Part shown: piece by piece, positions 59,311 through 64,000 of the stretch | Layout: each line of letters starts with the position of its first letter | Position numbering within the stretch: position 1 is the first letter of the stretch | The notes under the pieces: generated by a model | The model's database searches: none | Told to the model about the DNA's origin: nothing | What the model saw: the letters and a program-made list of their open reading frames with translations, nothing else | Assembly (NCBI RefSeq): GCF_002561455.1 | Contig: NZ_NTUP01000019.1 | Location: 1 to 64,000 of the forward strand | Source of the DNA: Bacillus sp. AFS015802 | GTDB taxonomy: Bacteria > Bacillota > Bacilli > Bacillales > Bacillaceae_B | Reading direction: 5' to 3' | DNA length: 64,000 bases | Made by a program: the position numbers and the translations under genes

Positions 59311-60867
59311 ATGAATAAAGAGACATTACAGCAAAGCATGTACGATTTGATTGTGGAAACGTCCACGAATCTGCCAAAGGATGTGCGCCGAGCGATCCGC
59401 TCTGCGAAAGCCCGTGAGAACGCCGGTACTCGTGCAGCGATGAGCTTGGATACGATTTCAAATAACGTGAAGATGGCGGATGACAATGTATCCCCGATTT
59501 GTCAGGATACAGGTCTTCCTACATTTAAAATAAAAACACCGGTCGGCGTGAATCAGCTCCAGATCAAAGAAGCGATCTATGCGGCCATGGTACAGGCGAC
59601 GAAGGACGGGAAGCTTCGTCCAAACTCTGTTGATTCTTTGACGGGGGCTAACTCAGGGGACAACCTTGGACTCGGGACGCCGGTCATCAAGTTCGAGCAG
59701 TGGGAAAAGGATTATATCGACGCGCGCCTGATCTTAAAGGGCGGCGGTTGTGAAAATAAAAACATCCAGTACAGCCTTCCTTGTGAGCTTGAAGGACTGG
59801 GCCGTGCCGGACGTGACCTCGATGGGATCCGCAAATGCGTGATGCATTCTGTGTATCAGGCACAGGGACAAGGCTGCAGCGCCGGTTTCATCGGCGTTGG
59901 AATCGGTGGGGACCGCTCTTCCGGATATGATCTGGCCAAAGAACAATTATTCCGTTCCGTTGAGGACGTGAACCCGAATGAAGATCTTCGTAAACTGGAA
60001 GAGTACGTGATGGAAAATGCCAATGAGCTTGGAATCGGCACAATGGGCTTCGGCGGGGAAACGACGCTCCTTGGTTGTAAGGTTGGCGTGATGAACCGCA
60101 TCCCTGCGAGCTTCTTCGTATCCGTTGCGTATAACTGCTGGGCATTCCGTCGTCTGGGCGTGAAGCTTGATCCGGCGACTGGTGGGGTGGACGAATGGTT
60201 CTATCAGGAAGGCGACAAGATCGACCTGACTCAAGGGTCGCTTGCTGAGCTTGAAACGGCAGCGGCAAGTTCTGGTGAACAGCCAAATGTTGTCGTTCTT
60301 GAAGCTCCGATCACGGAAGAAAAAATCCGTGAACTGAAAGTGGGAGACGTCGTTCATATCAACGGCCGCATGTACACTGGCCGTGACGCGATCCACAAAC
60401 ATCTGAGCGAAAATGATGCACCGGTGGATCTTGACGGACAGATCATCTATCACTGCGGTCCGGTTATGCTGAAGGACGATGAAGGGAATTGGCATGTGAA
60501 GGCAGCCGGCCCAACAACATCGATTCGTGAAGAACCTTATCAAGGGGACATCATGAAGCGTTTCGGTATCCGCGCAGTCATCGGAAAAGGCGGAATGGGA
60601 CCGAAAACCCTTGCTGCCTTGAAAGATCATGGCGGCGTGTACCTGAATGCCATCGGGGGAGCGGCTCAGTACTACGCAGACTGCATCAAAGGCGTAGATG
60701 GCGTCGACCTGATGCAGTTCGGTATCCCTGAAGCGATGTGGCACTTGAATGTAGAAGGCTTCACAGCCGTTGTGACGATGGATTCACATGGGAACAGCCT
60801 TCATGAAGAAGTCGACAAATCCTCTTTGGAAAAACTGGCTCAGTTCAAAGAGAAGGTTTTCAAATAA
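59311..60867 (+). CDS. fumA: class I fumarate hydratase (iron-sulfur)
   Basis: 518 residues, with alpha and beta domains fused. Cysteines fitting the [4Fe-4S] cluster include C64 in SPICQDTG, C189 in GQGCSAGFIGVGIGGDR and C256 in TTLLGCKVGV. The C-terminal domain carries INGRMYTGRDAIHKHL and GPTTSIREEPY. It interconverts fumarate and malate. The B. subtilis fumarase is the oxygen-stable class II FumC, so this is a different, oxygen-sensitive type. ATG follows GAGGGGGAG. A strong terminator follows. Confidence 0.93.
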   Translation: MNKETLQQSMYDLIVETSTNLPKDVRRAIRSAKARENAGTRAAMSLDTISNNVKMADDNVSPICQDTGLPTFKIKTPVGVNQLQIKEAIYAAMVQATKDGKLRPNSVDSLTGANSGDNLGLGTPVIKFEQWEKDYIDARLILKGGGCENKNIQYSLPCELEGLGRAGRDLDGIRKCVMHSVYQAQGQGCSAGFIGVGIGGDRSSGYDLAKEQLFRSVEDVNPNEDLRKLEEYVMENANELGIGTMGFGGETTLLGCKVGVMNRIPASFFVSVAYNCWAFRRLGVKLDPATGGVDEWFYQEGDKIDLTQGSLAELETAAASSGEQPNVVVLEAPITEEKIRELKVGDVVHINGRMYTGRDAIHKHLSENDAPVDLDGQIIYHCGPVMLKDDEGNWHVKAAGPTTSIREEPYQGDIMKRFGIRAVIGKGGMGPKTLAALKDHGGVYLNAIGGAAQYYADCIKGVDGVDLMQFGIPEAMWHLNVEGFTAVVTMDSHGNSLHEEVDKSSLEKLAQFKEKVFK

Positions 60868-60870
60868 GAA

Positions 60871-60907
60871 AAAGGAACCACCTCGCACAGTTGCGGGGTG
60901 GTTTTTC
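60871..60907 (+). terminator. fumA terminator
   Basis: AACCACCTCGC / GCGGGGTGGTT stem with a T tract. Confidence 0.9.
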
Positions 60908-60991
60908 TATTGGGTATTTATGTTAAAATCAGGATGAAACCTTTATGTGCGTTCTTCCGTATTACATACAAACAGGTTGTGGAGGGCTACT

Positions 60992-61564
60992 ATGATTTTC
61001 AATAAACTATTTGGCATGTTGATTCTTAGCTTGATGGTCTTTTTGACAGGGTGTGCCGCAAATCCCGAAAAAGAGGCGGATATCACCTCCATCGAGGATG
61101 TAAGTGTGGATACATTAAAGGAAAATAGCGGAACCTATGTAGGGGATAATTCTAAAGTTCAGGCGATCCTGCAAGAGCTTCCAGGCGGTGAAACGATAAA
61201 GGAAATCGATCTTTCCGGTGAAATGGTGAAGGTGACATACGGCTTTGAGGAAGAAGGGAAGCTGTCTGAAAGTGATGTGAATGAGTACTGGTTCGACGGC
61301 ACCAACGTCAACCGGAAAAACTTTTACTACAACGCCATCTATTTAACACTCCTTATTCCCAACGCAAAAGAATATCACTTCACCGTCGATGAATCCATGG
61401 TATCCGTCTCCAGGGACAAAATGGTCGCCGGTCTGTCCAAAGAATTCAGCGACTTTCCAAAAGGCGATAAGATCTGGGACAAAAAAACCGTCTCCACCTT
61501 CATCGACGAACACAAAGGGAAATTGACCCAAATGGCGACAAAGTATCAGACGTTTTTTGAGTAG
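60992..61564 (+). CDS. DUF4825-type lipoprotein
   Basis: 190 residues from ATG 60992 after GGAGGG; the 15-codon longer frame lacks a site. Lipoprotein signal MIFNKLFGMLILSLMVFLTGC with lipobox LTGC. The mature segment KENSGTYVGDNSKVQAILQE resembles DUF4825 proteins (YVGDNSKV core), found as membrane-anchored domains in Bacillus regulators and lipoproteins. Function unknown. Confidence 0.75.
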   Translation: MIFNKLFGMLILSLMVFLTGCAANPEKEADITSIEDVSVDTLKENSGTYVGDNSKVQAILQELPGGETIKEIDLSGEMVKVTYGFEEEGKLSESDVNEYWFDGTNVNRKNFYYNAIYLTLLIPNAKEYHFTVDESMVSVSRDKMVAGLSKEFSDFPKGDKIWDKKTVSTFIDEHKGKLTQMATKYQTFFE

Positions 61565-61596
61565 AGGGACCTTTGATGGTCATTTGAAGTGAAGGT

Positions 61597-61624
61597 GCCG
61601 CAACGATCGCCCAAGAGCCGCAAC
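61597..61624. repeat. GCCGCAAC pair, 20 bp pitch
   Basis: GCCGCAAC at 61597 and 61617, exactly 20 bases apart, after the lipoprotein gene. Confidence 0.6.
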
Positions 61625-61753
61625 AAACCGTATAAATCCACTGCCCATCAGGCTGATTCTGCACGAACACCCATTTATGGATACTATTAGTACACATGAA
61701 TCCTTCCACTTCTCAAAAACTAAGGGAAACGGAAGCGAAAGAAGGGTTCAATT

Positions 61754-62527
61754 TTGCGAAAATCACTAAAAGTGTTGATGATAGCGGCAATCTTAGTATT
61801 GCTCATACCGGCTCAGGCTTATGCAGTATCGAATAATCCAATCGGCTGGGGATTCAAAAAGAGTCAAAATGAAGAGCAGCCGGAAGCAGGAGCTGCCTAT
61901 GATCAGCTTCTTGAGAAGTACGATGCCTTCTATAAAGGCTCACCGGATAAAAAAGTGCTCTACGTCACATTCGACAACGGATATGAAAATGGCTATACGG
62001 AAAAAATCCTCAATGTCCTGAAACAGGAAAAAGTGCCAGCCACGTTTTTCGTGACCGGTCACTATTTGCTCAGCGCAGAGGACCTCGTCAAGCGAATGGT
62101 GAAAGAAGGACATATCATCGGGAACCATTCCTGGCATCACCCTGACTTCACGGCAAGCTCCGATCAAAAGATCAGGGAAGAGCTCCAAAAAGTGAAAGTC
62201 AAAACGAAGGAATTGACGGGGCAAAAAAAGATGAAATATTTGCGACCTCCAAGGGGCGTGTTTTCAGAACGTACGCTCCAGATTGCAAAAGAGGAAGGCT
62301 ACACACACGTCTTCTGGTCACTCGCGTTCATCGATTGGAAGACCGATCAGCAAAAAGGATGGAAATACTCCTATGACAACATCATGGCCCAGGCCCATCC
62401 TGGTGCCATCATCCTGCTGCACTCCGTCTCTAAAGACAACGCAGACGCACTCGAAAAAGCCATCCAGGACCTAAAAAAACGGGGCTACACCTTCAAAAGC
62501 CTGGATGAGCATCCGATGATGAAATAA
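61754..62527 (+). CDS. pdaA: peptidoglycan N-acetylmuramic acid deacetylase PdaA
   Basis: 257 residues, TTG start after AAGAAGGG. Signal peptide 1 to about 24. NodB-type deacetylase domain with YVTFDNGYENGYT (DN in place of the usual DD, as in PdaA), GNHSWHHPDF (zinc histidines), LRPPRGVFSE and AHPGAIILLHSVS. In B. subtilis PdaA makes muramic delta-lactam in the spore cortex, needed for germination. The match includes the IGWGFKKSQNEEQPEAGA entry segment. Slightly shorter at the C-terminus than the B. subtilis protein. Confidence 0.94.
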   Translation: MRKSLKVLMIAAILVLLIPAQAYAVSNNPIGWGFKKSQNEEQPEAGAAYDQLLEKYDAFYKGSPDKKVLYVTFDNGYENGYTEKILNVLKQEKVPATFFVTGHYLLSAEDLVKRMVKEGHIIGNHSWHHPDFTASSDQKIREELQKVKVKTKELTGQKKMKYLRPPRGVFSERTLQIAKEEGYTHVFWSLAFIDWKTDQQKGWKYSYDNIMAQAHPGAIILLHSVSKDNADALEKAIQDLKKRGYTFKSLDEHPMMK

Positions 62528-62537
62528 GAGCCTGAAT

Positions 62538-62596
62538 AAGAGGGACGGACCTTCATTCCTAGGACTTGGTCCTAGGAATGAAGGTCCGTCCCTCTT
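62538..62596. repeat. GGGACGGACC-family palindromic element, copy 2
   Basis: 59-base near-perfect palindrome with arms GAGGGACGGACCTT and AAGGTCCGTCCCTC and inner stem CCTAGGAC / GTCCTAGG. Compared with copy 1 at 19-72 the inner stem differs on both strands (CCTATGAC / GTCATAGG), a compensatory change. It probably also terminates pdaA. Confidence 0.92.
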
Positions 62597-62646
62597 CTGT
62601 TTATGCTATAATACACATACAAGTTTTGTGCGGAAGGATGAGGACG

Positions 62647-63516
62647 ATGGCAGTCAGGAATGTTAAGATAGATGGTCCGTATGATTTTGATCGGGTGCTG
62701 GAGCGGTTGGCGCTGGATCCGTTGAATGCTGTGGATCCGGTCAACCGGAGCGTGAAGGTCCCTTACTATCTCCCGGATGGGATGGGAGAGGTCATAGAGG
62801 TTCAGGCAATTGGCACAACGGACGAGCCGCAGTTTAGTATCACCTTTGAGAATGACGAGAATCTTGAAGAAAAGCAACAGAGAATCGCAAACATATTCCA
62901 ATGGCAAACCGGTCTCCACGATATGCACGCGCATTTTCTTAAAACCGACCTGAAACCTATCTTTGAGGAACATATCGGAACCCCGCTCGTCCTGGAGTTC
63001 GATCCCTTCGCCACCATCATCAAAAGCATTATCCATCAGCAGCTGAACCTGAAGTTCGCCTTCACCTTGACCCATCGTTTTGTCACGACATATGGATGGG
63101 AAAAGGATGGAGTGTGGTTTTATCCATCACCGGAAAAAGTAGTGGACCTCACGGTGGAAGAACTGCGGGAGCTTCAGTTCAGTCAGCGGAAAGCGGAGTA
63201 TGTGATTGAAGTCGCTCAGAAGGTATCAAGTGGTGAACTGGATCTTGAACAGTTATCCGGTCAATCCGACGAAGAAGTCATCAAAGAACTGACCAAAATC
63301 CGCGGAATCGGACCCTGGACCGCCCAGAGCTTCCTCCTATTCGGACTCGGCCGCCCGAATCTGTTTCCGAAAGCGGACATCGGCATCCAAAACGCCATCA
63401 AAAAGCTATTCCAGATGGAAGAGAAACCGACCATGGACGAGCTGGATGAATTCAGCGCAGCCTGGCATCCTTATTTAAGCTACGCATCACTGTATTTATG
63501 GAGAAGTATCGAATAG
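62647..63516 (+). CDS. yfjP: DNA-3-methyladenine glycosylase, AlkA-like (YfjP)
   Basis: 289 residues from ATG 62647 after GGAAGGATGAGG. The N-terminal TBP-like domain at about 1-110 is followed by the HhH-GPD domain: KIRGIGPWTAQSFLLFGLGR (helix-hairpin-helix) and FPKADIGIQNAI with the catalytic Asp. It removes alkylated bases from DNA. The size and the place before the RNA methyltransferase gene fit B. subtilis YfjP. Confidence 0.92.
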   Translation: MAVRNVKIDGPYDFDRVLERLALDPLNAVDPVNRSVKVPYYLPDGMGEVIEVQAIGTTDEPQFSITFENDENLEEKQQRIANIFQWQTGLHDMHAHFLKTDLKPIFEEHIGTPLVLEFDPFATIIKSIIHQQLNLKFAFTLTHRFVTTYGWEKDGVWFYPSPEKVVDLTVEELRELQFSQRKAEYVIEVAQKVSSGELDLEQLSGQSDEEVIKELTKIRGIGPWTAQSFLLFGLGRPNLFPKADIGIQNAIKKLFQMEEKPTMDELDEFSAAWHPYLSYASLYLWRSIE

Positions 63517-63531
63517 AACGGACGTGAACCA

Positions 63532-64000
63532 ATGAAAAAGCAATACGCAAAAAAACCACAACACAATGAAGTGAAAATCGAGCTGAAACAGCAGTTTCCT
63601 CTGACCATAAAGAAAATCGGCATCAACGGGGAAGGGGTCGGTTTCTTCAAACGTAAAATCGTCTTCGTTCCGGGAGCCCTTACAGGCGAAGAAGTAGTCG
63701 TGGAAGTGACCAAGGTCCACCCGAAATTCACCGAAGCCCGCATCAAGAAGATCCGGAAAAAGTCACCACAGCGTACCAAAGCACCATGCCCGGTATACGA
63801 GCAGTGCGGGGGCTGCCAGCTTCAGCATTTGTCTTACGAAGGACAGCTTGACGCCAAGCGCGACATCCTACTTCAATCACTCGAGCGTCACACAAAGCTC
63901 AAGCTTGATGACATGGATATCCGTCCGACGATCGGAATGGACAACCCGTGGCACTACCGGAACAAAAGCCAGTTCCAGGTCGGTACGCAAAACGGGAAAG
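63532..64000 (+). CDS. 23S rRNA m5U methyltransferase, RlmD/YfjO-like (partial, runs off the window)
   Basis: N-terminal about 156 residues only; the frame is open at the right edge. Residues about 18-75 look like a TRAM/OB domain ([19 protein letters not shown]). The iron-sulfur cysteines of the RumA family follow in [20 protein letters not shown] (C-x5-C-x2-C), then [14 protein letters not shown] at the start of the next domain. It methylates uridine in 23S rRNA with SAM. ATG 63532 has only a weak upstream site. Position after yfjP fits YfjO. Confidence 0.92.
   Translation, partial: MKKQYAKKPQHNEVKIELKQQFPLTIKKIGINGEGVGFFKRKIVFVPGALTGEEVVVEVTKVHPKFTEARIKKIRKKSPQRTKAPCPVYEQCGGCQLQHLSYEGQLDAKRDILLQSLERHTKLKLDDMDIRPTIGMDNPWHYRNKSQFQVGTQNGK

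Noticed and set aside
59947-60744. 265-codon minus-strand frame inside fumA
   Set aside because: Shadow of a strongly conserved plus-strand gene; Cys/His-rich, no ribosome binding site.
61680-61686. GATACTA upstream of pdaA as a SigG -10 element
   Set aside because: The -10 resembles the SigG consensus, but no -35 like TGAATA lies 17-18 bases upstream, so the promoter is not supported.

Overview
The window looks like chromosomal DNA of a low-GC Gram-positive spore former of the Bacillaceae. Proteins closely resemble Bacillus subtilis MotA/MotB, Hmp, NsrR, YfkE, YfkD, YfkM, YfkK, PdaA, YdaP and YerD. Start sites carry strong AAGGAGG-type ribosome binding sites, with GTG and TTG starts in use. 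SigB-type promoters, cre, PerR, Fur and NsrR boxes and T-box leaders are visible. A marine or soil Bacillus relative such as Rossellomorea is an inference only. No rRNA, tRNA, insertion sequence, phage or CRISPR array was seen.

Layout. 1-13.2 kb: a DUF2639 protein, two tandem secreted repeat proteins, an MFS transporter, aminopeptidase AmpS, a nitric-oxide module (small oxidase-like membrane protein, nsrR, hmp with two NsrR boxes), a DUF1992 protein, and a motility block (chemoreceptor, motA-motB). 13.2-24 kb: an AgcS symporter, pseudouridine catabolism (psuK-psuG), a multi-PAS sporulation-type kinase, a monooxygenase-methyltransferase pair, an IucD-like N-hydroxylase and yfkM. 24-26.3 kb: yfkK and the yfkI-yfkH pair. 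26.4-51.9 kb: genes not expected at this point of the B. subtilis map: lytST with a CstA-type transporter under a cre box, an MFS gene behind a T-box, proS with promoter and T-box, a LacI regulator next to a three-CBM laminarinase with an operator-like palindrome, yerD-ydaP, a PTS-phosphatase operon with two cre-like sites, and pfeT with PerR and Fur boxes. 52-64 kb: the yfk/yfj backbone resumes (yfkF, yfkE, yfkD, yfkAB, a short yfjT-like gene, pdaA, yfjP-like, RlmD-like), with an OsmC protein, a general stress protein, two acetyltransferase-like genes and a class I fumarase interleaved.

The most unusual signal is not a gene. Several intergenic regions hold arrays of short motifs at a rigid pitch. 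Odd-length palindromes of the form GTRCC-W-GGYAC or TCAGC-W-GCTGA recur at exactly 25 bp. Non-palindromic motifs (ATTGCGTC, TTCGCTGATAAAA, GCCGCAAC, AACGGTCGA) recur mostly at 20-21 bp. Spacer sequences differ while the pitch is kept. A separate dispersed family, GGGACGGACCTT, forms 54-59 nt hairpins whose two full copies differ by a paired (compensatory) base change.
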